DNA of 64,000 bases. Origin: Melieria omissa (taxonomy: Eukaryota > Arthropoda > Insecta > Diptera > Ulidiidae). The stretch lies in NCBI GenBank assembly GCA_963971225.1, contig OZ020267.1, positions 113,346,936-113,410,935 of the forward strand, given 5' to 3'. Both the position numbers and the translations under genes were made by a program. Below are positions 45,951 to 57,159 of this stretch, piece after piece. The first letter of the stretch is position 1. Each line of letters starts with the position of its first letter. The notes beneath the pieces were generated by a model. That model searched no databases. It had not been told where the DNA came from and worked only from the letters and a program-made list of their open reading frames with translations.

Positions 45951-47530
45951 AGTCAAAAGGTACACTGACAAAAAAAATTATGAATTATGCCAAGCAATTG
46001 CAAAGTTGTGTCACTTACTGACTGTTGTCATCGCTCAGTCGTCTTTCCGTCTCACAATTGATTCAAAGTCAAGAGGCCTGAGGCCAGAGGCTTTGATTGA
46101 ACCGCATACTTGAGAATGCAAAACACCAAATTGCATTACTAACTAAATACCCGAATGCTGTTTGTGCTAACCTCGCAGTCGGCAGCCAACGCACCCTAAT
46201 CGCACGACACACATCGCTGCGTCGACACCATAGCAATTTGCACTCTGGTCCAATGTGAGTCTGTGTGTGTGTGAGTGTAGCAAAGGACGAGCACAAGCAG
46301 GAAGTCAACTGCAAGCGGCAGGATACAGCGCCAAGCTGACAAGCCGCGCGTCGGCATTGTGCAACAACGCTGTGCGGAATCGCACAATGGATAATGGTCG
46401 CATGCACTCGACGCCGTCGTCGTCGCCTTCGGTGCCGCAGAGTGCCGGGCGCAGGGCAGAGACCGGCAGAGCGCAGCGTAAACAGAATGGTTCATGTTGA
46501 AATTTACTTTCATTCGCTCAATCGTAACCGCTGAGCGAGCAAGCGAGTGCGAGCTCAAGTAGTGCGGTAAACAGTCCGCCCTGCGGCGTTCAAGTGTGGA
46601 AAAATGCACCAATGTCATTTTCAGCTAACGCAAAATTCTATTCTTGCACGCTGTGCTGCATTGTGCCGCTGTTGTTGTTGTCGTCGTCGTCGCCCGCTGT
46701 CAACGCTGCCAAGTTGCTGCGGAGTTGGCGCAGCGGGCGGCAACCAACCAGCCGGCACACCATGCCTCCACTCCTCTCCCCTTGCCTCATCTCGCTTGTC
46801 ATTGTCAAGTGTCAAAAGCAAAACTAAAGCTATTGTCAACATGACTGCAGCCAACAACAACAACAAGCAATAGCAAGCAATGCCAGCTATGCTGCGACTG
46901 TGGCTGTTGTTGTTCTTGTTGTTGTTGTTGTTGTAGTTGGCAATTGTGCAATTGTCATCCATGGCAAGGAGTGCGAATGTTAGTTGCACGGGCGGAGCAG
47001 CAGTCACCAATTTGTTGCTGGCTCACTGGTTGTTCGCTGTTGCCTCCAGTCACTGTATACATGTATGAATGTGTGTGTGTTTGTGTGGCCCACATGAATG
47101 AGCATCGGTGACAAAAAGTCGGTGTTTGGCTGCGAGTGTGTTTCACATTGTTTGCATCCGTTGGTGCGCTGTTCGAGCATTAAATTTGTCCCGTTATTGA
47201 TGATTCCACTTTTTCTCGCTTCGATGACTGTTTGACGGGTGGCAAACATTGTTTATAAGACCACCAACGAGGCGTAATTGGTATGCCACATGCAGCATTA
47301 TGCAACTTTTGACACATTCCAACCTTCGTCGCAGCGCATTCGTCATCAATTCGTCCTGCGGCGTCGAGGCCAAACAATGTGCAGCCTCCAAATTGCATTA
47401 GTATTCACAGCAAATTATGGGTTTTCAAGTTTTTCAAAATTTATTATAGCTACTTCGGCAAAATTGTTGTTGTGCTGTTGCAATGTGCCGAAGGAGCTTC
47501 AATCACTTCTCAGCGACTTATGGTTTTATT
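45951..47530. other. no gene seen; (GTT)n and CGTCGT tracts
   Basis: GTGTGTGTGTGA near 46262-46273, GTCGTCGTCGTCG near 46678-46691, CAACAACAACAACAAGC near 46853-46869 and GTTGTTGTTGTTG near 46909-46933. Overlapping frames up to 140 codons on both strands are compositionally repeat-driven. Confidence 0.4.
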
Positions 47531-47537
47531 TTATGTA

Positions 47538-47762
47538 TGAGACGATCTCACTGATCGAAAAGTCGATAGCCTGGTCAAAGAATATATAACCAGCAGGAAT
47601 TAGGTCCATGACTACGACAGATCTCTGGACAAAAGAGTTAGTTGGAAGTGAAGTTGAAGTTGTATTACATTTTAGTTCATGTATGAAGCGATCTCGCTTA
47701 TTGAAAAGTCCATAACTTGATCGAAGAATACACAACCATTAGAAATTCGATGACTACGATTA
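47538..47762. repeat. 147-bp imperfect tandem duplication, target of a later insertion
   Basis: The block GAGACGATCTCACTGATCG to CATGACTACGACAG (about 47538-47618) is repeated as GAAGCGATCTCGCTTATTG to GATGACTACGATT (about 47685-47762). The continuation of the second unit (GATATCTGGACAAAAATG, then GCAAAAGAGTTAGTTGGAA) is found only after 49502. An element is therefore inserted inside the second unit. Confidence 0.65.
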
Positions 47763-47934
47763 GTGGCGCATGCAGGATTTTATTTCGGGAAAGAAGGGGT
47801 ATGTGTAACTTTTTTGAGAACTTTGAAATAGAATAAAATTTAGATGTATGAATCTATAGACTGAGATCAAAAACATATATTTTTTCCCTACCTGACATAT
47901 TGTGGTTCTGAAAGTTGCAAATAGAAATTTTAGT

Positions 47935-48173
47935 TAAAAGGAGACAATTTTTCTGTTTCATTTGATACCCATATCTTCATCATTGCAAAACCGCAAATAT
48001 TAAAAAAAAAATATTTGAAATGTGTCCTTAAAAATTTAAAGTCTTTTAAAAAGGACTTTAAGTCAGAAAATGAAAAACTGACTTTGCCAAGTTACTATAA
48101 CTGACTTCTAGTTTCACTTCTCTATCAACATTAGGATGAGTCTCGGAAAAAACATTTTTTTTCGCACGGTGTA
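47935..48173. mobile_element. ACACCGTGCGACA-family fragment (copy 4)
   Basis: Contains TTTCATTTGATACCCATAT, AAAGTCTTTTAAAAAGGAC, a stretch ending CTTCTAGTTTCAC, and the terminus TTTCGCACGGTGTAATAAAT. The left end is not seen, so this is a right-half fragment of the family described at 17285-17801. Confidence 0.65.
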
Positions 48174-48272
48174 ATAAATGTGAAGTTGGTGTTTTCACTC
48201 AGTGCATCATAAGTTTGTCATTTTTCTTTCGATTCTATTGAGGTTAGGCTTAATATATGCACAAATAATATA

Positions 48273-49023
48273 TCAGGTGTACAACTTTGCTTCCGCCGTT
48301 TTCCGATAGGTGGCTGTACCGGCTGAGGCTGGTTGAAATACATAGATGGTAATGCCTTTAAAGTGAGTGTGGACAGTGCCTAACGAATTGTCATCGCCGT
48401 TTCAGTGACAGTTGTTCTTGTTTTCGTATTATTCACGCTCGAAAATGTCCGTTTATGTGCCCAATTCTCGCCATTTGCGGGAAGTTTTACTTTTTTGTTA
48501 CAATTCGAAAAAAAATGCAGCTGAAGCGCATCGAATGCTCTCAGAAACTTACGGTGATGCTGCTCTGAGTGAAAGAACGTGTCGGGAGTGGTTTCAACGT
48601 TTTAAAAATGGTGATTTCGTGGTGAGTGAAAATGGTGAGTCATCCTCCAACACGACAATGCTCGGCCTCTCGTCGCAAAAGTGGTCAAAAAGTACCTGGA
48701 AACGCTGAAATGGGAAGTCTTGCCCCACCCGCCGTATTCCCCAGATGTCGCCCCTTCTGACTTCCACCTATTCCGTTCGATGGCACACGGCCTGGCAGAT
48801 CAACATTTTCAATCCTTCGAAGAATTGGAAAAATGGATTGCTTCATGGATAGCGTCAAAAGAGGACTCCTTTTTTCGAGCCGGGATCCGAAAATTGCCGG
48901 AAAGATGGGAGAAAGTTGTCGCTAGCGACGGACAATACTTTGAATAATACATCTGTAAGCACTTTTTCGCAATAAAGCTTTTAATTTTGGAAAAAAACGG
49001 CGGAAGCAAAGTTGTTCACCTGA
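48273..49023 (+). mobile_element. mariner element, internally deleted
   Basis: Inverted ends of about 27 bp (TCAGGTGTACAACTTTGCTT on the left; complement of TCAGGTGAACAACTTTGCTT on the right, one mismatch) are flanked by TA (48271-48272 and 49024-49025). A complete mariner is about 1.3 kb; this copy is 751 bp because the middle of the transposase gene is missing. Confidence 0.9.
48445..48947 (+). pseudogene. mariner transposase pseudogene (SETMAR-related), deleted
   Basis: Begins MSVYVPNSRHLREVLLFCYN, the helix-turn-helix N-terminus of this mariner type, and continues to about FKNGDFVVSENGE. It then jumps, with a frame change, into the end of the catalytic core: QHDNARPLVAKVVKKYLE at about 48651, followed by HPPYSPDVAPSDFHLF (third catalytic Asp). 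The C-terminus to ASDGQYFE and stop is preserved. The first catalytic Asp region and most of the core are gone, so the product is inactive. I took the second ATG at 48445 because it starts the conserved N-terminus. Confidence 0.87.
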
Positions 49024-49509
49024 TATCTTTCATCTTAGATTGTAAAACCAAAGGAGATAATCTATTCTATCTATAAAAAACATTCGAAAATTTATAATTT
49101 TTGAAAATGGTCGAAAAGTTCACTTTCTTACAACTTTCACTGTCAGTAATTTCTCCAAATTTCAGCTGATTTGGACAATCTGTATATTCTGGAAAGGCTA
49201 AGGTATTCTTTTCTGACCGACGAACAGCTTGTGTTAGCTGAATGATTTGTTTACGAGATATGAGCTCATAACTGAAATAACTGGGAAAAAAGATTCGACG
49301 ATTTTTCGATAACGCTTCTTGCAAAAATGTTTGATCTTCAACTTCGTGTTCAGCGGCACAAAGTAAGTCTAGAAAACACTTTTATTTTTATGTGCATGTT
49401 TTGTTTAGAGTTGTGTTATTGATGATTGAATATATATGCGACGGTTTTAAATTAAATTTCTGTACTAACTTAAAGATATTTCCTCTCCTATGTGCGCCAC
49501 TGACTACAA

Positions 49510-51340
49510 AAGATATCTGGACAAAAATGTAGCAAAAGAGTTAGTTGGAATATTTTATTTATTTCATTATGATATTTATAGCACAATAAGTCCTTTTAAA
49601 TAAATAAATAAATTGAGACTAGCGCCAGCATAATTTTTGCTCTGAGCCAAAGTCTTCATTGCATAGAATTAAAGTTTATGTAAGTTTGTTATTTAGTTTA
49701 AAATTTCTAAATTTCTTTTAAATGATTTTAAAAACAATCAATAATTTTTCTCTTCAACTATGTAAATCCCACAACACCAGAAAATATTTCACAGTATCAA
49801 GAAATATCTTCGCTTTAATAGATTAAGTTTGAGAGCGTCCAACCCTGCGGCTGTTGGTCGCCTTCATTCGCGAACACAGCCCACAACGCACATTTGCACA
49901 GTTGCTCGCACAGCTCGTCGAGACGTCGAGTCCGGCGCGTATACAAGTAATGCTGCCAGGATAATTGTCAAAATGAATGACAAGGATACTTAGGGATTTG
50001 TTAGCCAAATGTGCGTGATGTATGATGTCGACTGCTGGACGTAAACTTCGCACGCAACAAAGCAAACAAAATGATTAATGACTTTTCAAGTGACTTGCAT
50101 GAAAAATAACCCAACCCTAACAGTCCGGAAAGGAGGATAAATTGAACGAACGCTGCGCAACGCAACGCAACGCAACACAACGCAAAGTTCACAAAGAAGT
50201 CGAAGTGAAATTAGAAGGAACAAACGACCTCAGCAATGCGACCGACTGGCCACACGACGCGCTGACGCAGCCCCGCGTCACTGGCTGTGCGACTCTCCTC
50301 TGGCTGGGCATGTCGAGTACTCAAGAAAACGTGTGGGGTCGCGAAAATTAATGACTCGAATGACTTGGCGAAAAGAGAACGACGAGCACGAACAACTACA
50401 GACGCAGAAAAAGGAGCAGCGAAAATGTTTGCATGGTTCAGTGTGGTGTTTGGCTGTGTGGTTGTGCCACGAATTGAAGAAACAGCACAGAAAAAAGTTT
50501 ATTTGCGCATTTTTACTTTCAGCAACTTGTGCTGCCATTTTTCTTTCCGCTGTGATATCCTCGACTTGTGTGTGTTAATTGCAGTACACGTCAAAAGTCG
50601 ATGTATCTGACACAGTGGTGACGATGGCGATGGCGATGGCGTTGGTGATGATCGTTTCGAACACAGGCGCGTAGACTTGAAACATGTGAGTGAAGATGAA
50701 AGAGGAAATGGGATATTGTGAAAGCAAAGCAAGGAAAGTGAGAGAAAATAAGGATGAAGCATGAAGGAAGCTATGTGTGGTAGTAAAGAAAAATAGGGTG
50801 ATTTATTTGAATAAAAATTAATCTGAAAATAAAGGTTAAAATAAATAGAGTTATCTGTAGAGATATGGTTTATAAAAAATATTAATGTTGAGGATTCATT
50901 AAAGTAAATTTATTCTTTCTCTAAAAGGATACTTTCGTGTAGATGAAGATGTACTTAGTAGGTGAAAGAGATAGTTTATAAGGACATTGCTAAGATGAGT
51001 TTTTTGACCACTGCAAAGGTTTGGCCTGTAGCCACTACATTAAATCGTAGCTGCTACCTACCGTGTTGTACTCTTCTTCACCATCTGATCTATTTTGGTG
51101 GACTTATTCCTAATAGATCGACATCAATGCTTAAAGGTTTATAGAGCTTCCTTCTGGAACATTTAAGACATTTCCTAGCAAAATGTTGAAGACCTGAACT
51201 GGGTCTTTGTTCCCCACATAGCACACTGATTCGACTCCATACAACTGCGGCACAAAATTAAAACCAGTTCTTCTTAAATTTTGGTATATTAGTTAATCAT
51301 GATCTGCTGAATTGAAATCTCAATTTTGTTTTCTGAAACT
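49510..51340. other. no gene seen
   Basis: AT-rich DNA with a GC-richer stretch at about 49830-50330 (including CGCAACGCAACGCAAC near 50157) and TGGCGATGGCGATGGCG near 50625-50642. Frames of 60-107 codons on both strands show no domain or start context. Confidence 0.4.
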
Positions 51341-51844
51341 TTTATAGTTTGGCAATGCCTGAGACATAAATTTGCAATTATCATAATTTTTGGTTAGCTA
51401 TAGCAAAAACTGTGTTGGCTAGAATTTTCAGATTTTACATTTAATCAGCTACGTCAACATTGATAATTGCAGAGAGTAATATAAATTGTCGTAGAACCCT
51501 TTAGTTTTGCAACAAAAATTATAATAACAGATGTATGTTTTGCATTTGTGCAGTGTTTTGCGTTTTTCATGCTGATTGCATACTTTTAGGCTTGAATATA
51601 AAATATTCTGTCGAAAAATAGATGTTTCGGCCACTATTAAAATTGAATTATTTTCTGAGATTAGAGGATATCGGAGGATGTACTTAACTATATTATCGAC
51701 AAAAAAAGAATGCTTTTTAAAACCAAAAAAAAATCCAGGAACATACTTTCACATACTTTTTAGATATTTTCTTCTAAGTTTCAATGCAATTTTCAGGTTT
51801 TTAATTTTGAAAAATTTTGTAAATTAAATGTAAAGTAGAAGCTC

Positions 51845-52220
51845 GGCCTCGATAGCTCAGCGGGTAGCGCGCTGGCTTCTCACACCAAGCGCCCCAGGTT
51901 CGATTCCTGGCTTGGGCTGGAAAAAACACTCATCTACTTCTATCGCTATCCACATGAAGGGAATGAGAATTACAAGAATCGCACAAGTGCGCTCTTGGCA
52001 GGCAATGGCAACACCTCCAAGTGTGAACGAAAAGCTGACAATCGCCTTTCGGATTCGGCGTTAAACTGTAGGTCCCCCCTCTCTTTCCCCATCCGTTTGA
52101 AATGTGTGTTATATCACATGTTGGAAAAAACAGTGTCGCGTACACATTTTAGACGGGTGGAATTTGTGGTATCACAACGGGACCATAGGCCTAAGTGTGT
52201 CTCATACAGACCAACCAAAA
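51845..52220 (+). mobile_element. tRNA-derived SINE, 376 bp, with target duplication
   Basis: The head GGCCTCGATAGCTCAGCGGG looks like a tRNA and contains both internal RNA polymerase III promoter boxes: A box TAGCTCAGCGG (51853-51863) and B box GGTTCGATTCC (51897-51907). The putative acceptor stem does not pair fully, so it is not a functional tRNA. The flanks GTAGAAGCTC (51835-51844) and GTAGAAGTTC (52221-52230) are a 10-bp target duplication with one mismatch. The 3' part matches the 3' UTR of the LINE at 19350-19632, the usual sign that the SINE is copied by that LINE's reverse transcriptase. Confidence 0.85.
51853..51907 (+). promoter_or_regulatory. SINE internal Pol III promoter (A and B boxes)
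   Basis: TAGCTCAGCGG (51853-51863) fits the A-box consensus and GGTTCGATTCC (51897-51907) fits the B-box consensus. The 33-bp gap between them is normal for tRNA-type promoters. Confidence 0.75.
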
Positions 52221-52669
52221 GTAGAAGTTCAGCTTTGCAATTTTTGAGAAAAAAAGCAAAAAAGCTTACATCAATTCTTAATCTATATGAACAATTTTTT
52301 CCTCTAAGTTTTTGCAGTTTTCATGTTTTTAATTTTGAAAAATATTTTAAATTACATGTGAAGTAGAAGCCTCAGCTTTACAATTTTTGAAAAAAACTTT
52401 AAAAGCGAAAACGCCCACATGAATTCTTAATCTATACTAAAAGTTTTAAGAACTTCTTGTTAACCATGTATTTTGACGATTTTTTTCAATCAATAGAAGA
52501 CATGTGTTTGCATTTTTTTGTGAAAAATATTTCGACTTTGGTTAATTAACTTTTTGCATAGATTTTTGTGGTTTTTTTAGTGGGAGTTTTGCCTTTCAAA
52601 TGGCATCAAAATCGTTAAATTCTGAGACTATAAATTTTTGGAATTTTATCTATGAAACGAATCACTGTG

Positions 52670-55160
52670 CATAGGTCCATTCCCAGCTGAAACACAGACT
52701 TCACAGAAAGCACGCTCTAAAAAAAATTTAAAAAAGAATGTGTGGCATGGGTCGCACTTTTTCATTACTCGCTCGATATTAAAATCATCTTAAAGGCCTT
52801 TTATAAAATATAATAGGCCTCAAGTCAGTCTTTGCCCTTACAAAGGTCTTTTTGCAGTTGAAACACCAACTTAACAGAGAACAGACTTCATACAAAATGT
52901 AAGAGATGCGAGAGAGATATGAGAGATGTAAGAGATGAGATTTGAGGTCTTCTAAGTATCGTTTATCTCTACGCACGAAAACTCCCCATAATGAAGTAGA
53001 AAGTTGCCTTAGTTATGAATCCTTAGTGCCATAGTCCACAGTGGTACCTTCGCTAAAAAAATCCAAATAAAGAAGTGACATCTTATTTGACTCTGACTCT
53101 GATTCTCTCTTTGAACTCTGATCTCTGACTCTCCTTCATAAACATACTTTTCCAGTTCATTAGAACAAATAACAACGACCAACCAACGCTTTAGCATTAA
53201 CTTTCTTTACCTACTTTTAGGCGCAAATTTTCATATCTTTTAGAGAACCTTAAACTTCATTAGACCCTTCTCAGACTGAATTTCGACGCATATCAAGGTT
53301 CGATTCTCAGCCAAATTGATACTGCAAATTGTCAGTGAAATTGTGGCACACATACACACTTTACTTGCAACTCCCGCTGCCCGCAAGCCATGCACGTCCT
53401 TGCCACTTGTTCCGTGCGTCGCTGTGAAGCATTCGCGAAGTGAACTGTCAGCTTGGCGTTCAAAAACTGCCAACAACGGGCAACGCGACGACGAGCGACA
53501 TGCGCACGCAAAGCGTTTGCTGGCCAGAGTGGAAGCGTGCGACGGCGCACAACAACAAAGATTGATGTGTTAAGGAAAATAAATGATGATGGTGATTATT
53601 TTTCATTGAGTGTTTTTTCCACGCCGGTTCGGTTAGTGGGCCGCAGCGGCAGCGGCAGCCAACAGTCGACAGCGAGCGCTGAAACGTAATATTGCAGTGA
53701 CAGCAGAAGAGCCATTGCCATCGTTAGCAACCGGCAGCAGAGAGTGAGCAACGCTGCCGCTCATTCATTCATTCATGCAGCCCGTCAAGCGACCAACCGA
53801 CCGACCGACCGAACGAACGACCGGCCATCCACAGTCACCAACATATTGTGTGATGTTTAATGTTTGACGCATTGAGACGGCGCGCAACAGACAAACAGAC
53901 ACACACTCACACATACAACCAGCCCGTCAGCAATTCCAAAGATGAAGCGACTTTTTGGTAGATGCTCCAACTCGCAGCTGACAATTTGTTCGCCAACTTG
54001 GCAGACGTCTAAGTAGACGAGTCGCTGCCAAGATGAATGTGTAAATATTTATTTTGTGTTTGTATGTGTTGGTTGGTTGGTTTTGTTAGCTGTTGTTTTT
54101 GCCATTATTCGTTGTTGGTTTTGTTGTAGTCTGCAAAGTGCAAAAATTACTTGTGCGAGTGCGAATTACTCGTTGCGAATGATTGTCGCAATCATGTTTG
54201 TTAACGGTATTGATGGCATGTAAATGTCCAAAAAATCAATCTTGCTGGGGGAAAACTGTTAGGTAAATGGATTGAAAGACAGAGTGGTTGACGTTTTGTT
54301 TCGCCAAGCAGAATAGGGGGGGGGGGGAACGAACTGACGAATGCCTGACAGATCGTTGTGGAATTTAAATCGAATCGATTTTTTATAAATCACTCGACAG
54401 GTTTCAGTTTATGCTGACTGATGTTTATTGTGGCATATTCGAGTTTGTATTAAAAAGAACTGCCGCGTCTTCTTCGTCTTCCAACTTCCAAAAATGAACT
54501 AAAACATATTTAAAATTCGACTGACATTTGGAACATTAAATGGAAATCTATAAGAAATTTAACCCTTTCGATCCTGATTTTTACCCTGTGCCTCAGTTGT
54601 AGTTTTTGGTATTCATGTTGGTACGTTTGGTATTTGAAGTCGCCACGCCTCTTGGTTAGGGTTCTAGAGTTAGTTTGTTTTTGAACAATTTTAGCTTAAA
54701 TCGGCTTAAATACATTTTGCATCAATATTTTTTAATTACAGAAAATTTATCTAATATTTATGGAAAAATACAAAATTATCACTCTTTGATTTTATTTAAC
54801 CCTTATTAAAGAAACAGGGTTTTGTTCAAACGCGCCCAATTCGTAGACTTCAATTAAAACACAAACTTTCCAAACTAAACTTAACTAAACTAAACAAACA
54901 ATTGCTGTGCTCACCTTCTCCACTGCTGTTTTTACTCATAGATGGCACTAAACAAGCTCTAATGTTAAGTGCTTTACATAGCCAGTGCACAAACCAGTCC
55001 GAATTTAATACAAACAGTTTTATAAAGGCCCATGTTCGCACACTCACTTGCGCCATCTATTGTAAAAAAAAAAAACGTGGGATTCTTGTATAGTGAATTC
55101 ATGGTCTTCTTCTTGCTACTACATCAGCTGATTGAAGTGAACAGTGTGACACGAATAGTT
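52670..55160. other. no gene seen; short simple repeats
   Basis: GAGAGATATGAGAGATGTAAG near 52912-52935, TCATTCATTCATTCATGC near 53761-53778, ACCGACCGACCGACC near 53796-53812 and a run of about 12 G near 54316-54328. Frames of 60-85 codons are unsupported. No tRNA other than the one at 55166 is seen here. Confidence 0.4.
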
Positions 55161-55165
55161 CAACT

Positions 55166-55237
55166 GGCTCGTTGGTCTAGGGGTATGATTTCCGCTTAGG
55201 GTGCGGGAGGTCCCGGGTTCAAATCCCGGACGAGCCC
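55166..55237 (+). tRNA. tRNA-Pro (anticodon AGG), copy 1
   Basis: The 72-nt cloverleaf is complete. Acceptor stem GGCTCGT pairs with ACGAGCC, with discriminator C. The A box is in the D arm. The anticodon loop TTAGGGT has anticodon AGG at 55198-55200, and the T arm contains GGTTCAAATCC. AGG reads CCU (and CCN after A34 to inosine), so it decodes proline. No intron and no encoded CCA. A T-run at 55250-55255 can end Pol III transcription. Confidence 0.97.
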
Positions 55238-55249
55238 AAGTGTAATTAA

Positions 55250-55255
55250 TTTTTT
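55250..55255 (+). terminator. Pol III terminator after tRNA-Pro copy 1
   Basis: Run of six T, 12 bases beyond the mature 3' end. Confidence 0.7.
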
Positions 55256-55865
55256 GTTTCTCTTATTTTAAAAAGATTTTTCAATTGGATAAAATCAAAT
55301 AAGAAAATTTTTATAAACATCTTACATACATATTTACACTAAAAAATTTAAAGAAAAATAATTTTAAAGGTTTATACGAATTATTTTCAGATTTAGCAAG
55401 TTTTATAAGTAAAACAAAAATTAATTCAATAACCAAACTACTCAATATTTCGACCTTCAGCAAAGTTGGACAACAAAGTAGCAAAACAGCATAAATTATG
55501 CTCATTTTGTCAAACACTCTGTTCACCTAAAATGTGACCAACTAAACTGAACCACTTTATCGCCACCAACAAAATTTCAAAATTTCAATTTCAAAATATT
55601 CAGGGATTATGTGAAAGATTTTTTTATATTGGAACAAATGTGTTTAAAATAAAACTTTAGTAATACAGTGGACGTCCATTATAACGAACTTTCCATTTAA
55701 TGAATTTTCGATTTAACGTACGGCCCAATATTTTCCATTGATGGTTCTATATTACGAACGAAAGTGAAATGTGTTATTCGATACAACAAATATTTTTGTT
55801 ATTTTTCCCCCTCGTCAAAAAACCTTCGAATTGTTTTTATTTGAGCATTCAGATTCTTTACAATA

Positions 55866-57159
55866 CGTAGGCTGCCTTTTATATTTTTTCAATAGGGATG
55901 GTCTAGTGAGTTTTCGAAAAATCTGAGATTGCCATTGAAAAGTTTGTCATTTTTTACCATAAACGTGCTTAGAACATTTTGATGTTCAAGCGCTATTTGT
56001 GTTGTTTACACTGACTTGAAAAATTTATCTCGGTCAAAAAATTGATTGACCTCGTGAACATTTTTGAGCAATCATTTTTTACGATTTCAGAAGTGAATTA
56101 TCTCAACAACAGTGCTGCGATCGCCTTCATACGGAATTTTGTGATGAAACACCATCCCTCAAGACAATTTATAACTGGTTTAACGAATTCAAGCATGGTC
56201 GCCGTTCGCTCCAGGACGCATTTCGTTAAGGTCGTCCGAAATCGATCATTATGCCAGAAACCATCGATGCTGTGCGTGAACTGATAATGAAAGCTCGCCA
56301 TGTGAAATACTGTGAAATAGAGGCATCCTTGGGCATTAGTTCCACGGCTGTGCATTCGATATTGCATGAATATTTAGCTGTCAGAAAAATTTGTTTTCGT
56401 TGGATCCCGCATAATTTGGCAATCGCTCAAACAACGGCTCGTGTCGATTGGTGCCAAGAAATGATGGAAAAATTCGATCGCGCTACTTTGAAAGACGTTT
56501 ATAAGATCGTGACAGGTGACGAATCATGGATATATGCGTATGAGCCCGAAACAAAACAGCAATCGACCGTGTAGGTCTTTCAAGACAAGCCAAATCCAAC
56601 AAAAGTTGTTCGAGCATGCAGCACATCGAACAAAATGGTCGCCTGTTTCTTCGGCAAAATTGATCATGTGGCTACGATGCCGGTAGAGCAACGTAGAACG
56701 TTTAATTCTGAGTGGTACACAACAATTTGTTTGACAGAAGTGTTCAATGAAATACGGAAAAACAACCGCCGACGGCGAATCATTCTTCACCAGGACAATG
56801 CGCGTTCTCACACATCGGCTCAAACAACCGCCTGTTTGATCGGTCAAAGCATCGATTTAATGGGTCACCCGCCATACAGCTCTGACCTAGCACCCAATGA
56901 CTTCTTTTTATTCCCGCACATCAAAAAACAAATTGCGTGGTCATCGATTTTCATCGCCAGAAGATGCTGCTGAAGCATTGAAAAACCATGTTTTGGAAGT
57001 GTCTCATTCGGGTTGAAAAAGTGGTTTGAAAATTGGTTTGAGTGCATTCAAAAGTGTATAAATCTTCAAGAAGAATACCTTGAAAAGCAATAAAACCATT
57101 TTTGATGATAACAAAATGCATTTTCATCCGTTTTGAAAAAATATAAAAGGCAACCCTCG
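55866..57159 (+). mobile_element. near full-length mariner, decayed
   Basis: Length 1294 bp, as expected for a complete mariner. The ends share GCCTTTTATATTTTTTCAA in inverted orientation (left from CGTAGGCTGCC, right complement CGAGGGTTGCC, with one small indel), with TA on both sides (55864-55865 and 57160-57161). The transposase gene is present along its length but broken in several places. It is inserted in the pogo-like element 55666-57401. Confidence 0.88.
56110..57093 (+). pseudogene. mariner transposase pseudogene (D,D34D type)
   Basis: Recognisable blocks in order: the N-terminal helix-turn-helix (TPSLKTIYNWFNEFKHGR near 56145-56200), then GRPKS and ITVD-like MPETIDAVRELI, then GDESWIYAYEPETKQQS (first catalytic Asp, about 56517), HQDNARSHTS (second, about 56791), and HPPYSSDLAPNDFFLF (third, about 56866). 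Lesions seen: a stop after the QDAFR motif (56225-56227), a stop at 56572-56574 where WVFQD would be expected, a frameshift in an A-run near 56923-56930, and a TGA near 57015. The C-terminus EEYLEKQ ends at 57093. All three catalytic Asp codons remain, but no continuous frame does. Confidence 0.88.

Larger units (their letters stand above)
47763..49500. mobile_element. composite AGTGGCGCA-ended element (hAT-like?)
   Basis: Left end TAGTGGCGCATGCAGG and right end CCTATGTGCGCCACT are complementary over about 9-13 bases. The flanks GACTACGA (47753-47760) and GACTACAA (49501-49508) look like an 8-bp target duplication with one change. The insert also splits a tandem repeat whose intact unit is present nearby. 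The element itself hosts a fragment of the ACACCGTG family and a deleted mariner. The hAT-like assignment is inferred from the 8-bp duplication only. Confidence 0.5.
51353..52667. repeat. dispersed repeat, copy B, with SINE and internal duplication
   Basis: Inverted relative to copy A at 44616-45428. It is longer because a SINE (51845-52220) is inserted, and because the block around the SINE target (TTTTTAATTTTGAAAAATTT, then AAATGTAAAGTAGAAG) is present twice: about 51755-51848 and about 52294-52370. Copy A has no SINE, so it serves as an unoccupied reference. Confidence 0.75.

Noticed and set aside
51845..51917. functional tRNA gene
   Set aside because: Pol III A and B boxes are good, but the acceptor stem mismatches, and the unit continues into a 376-bp body with target duplications: it is a SINE.
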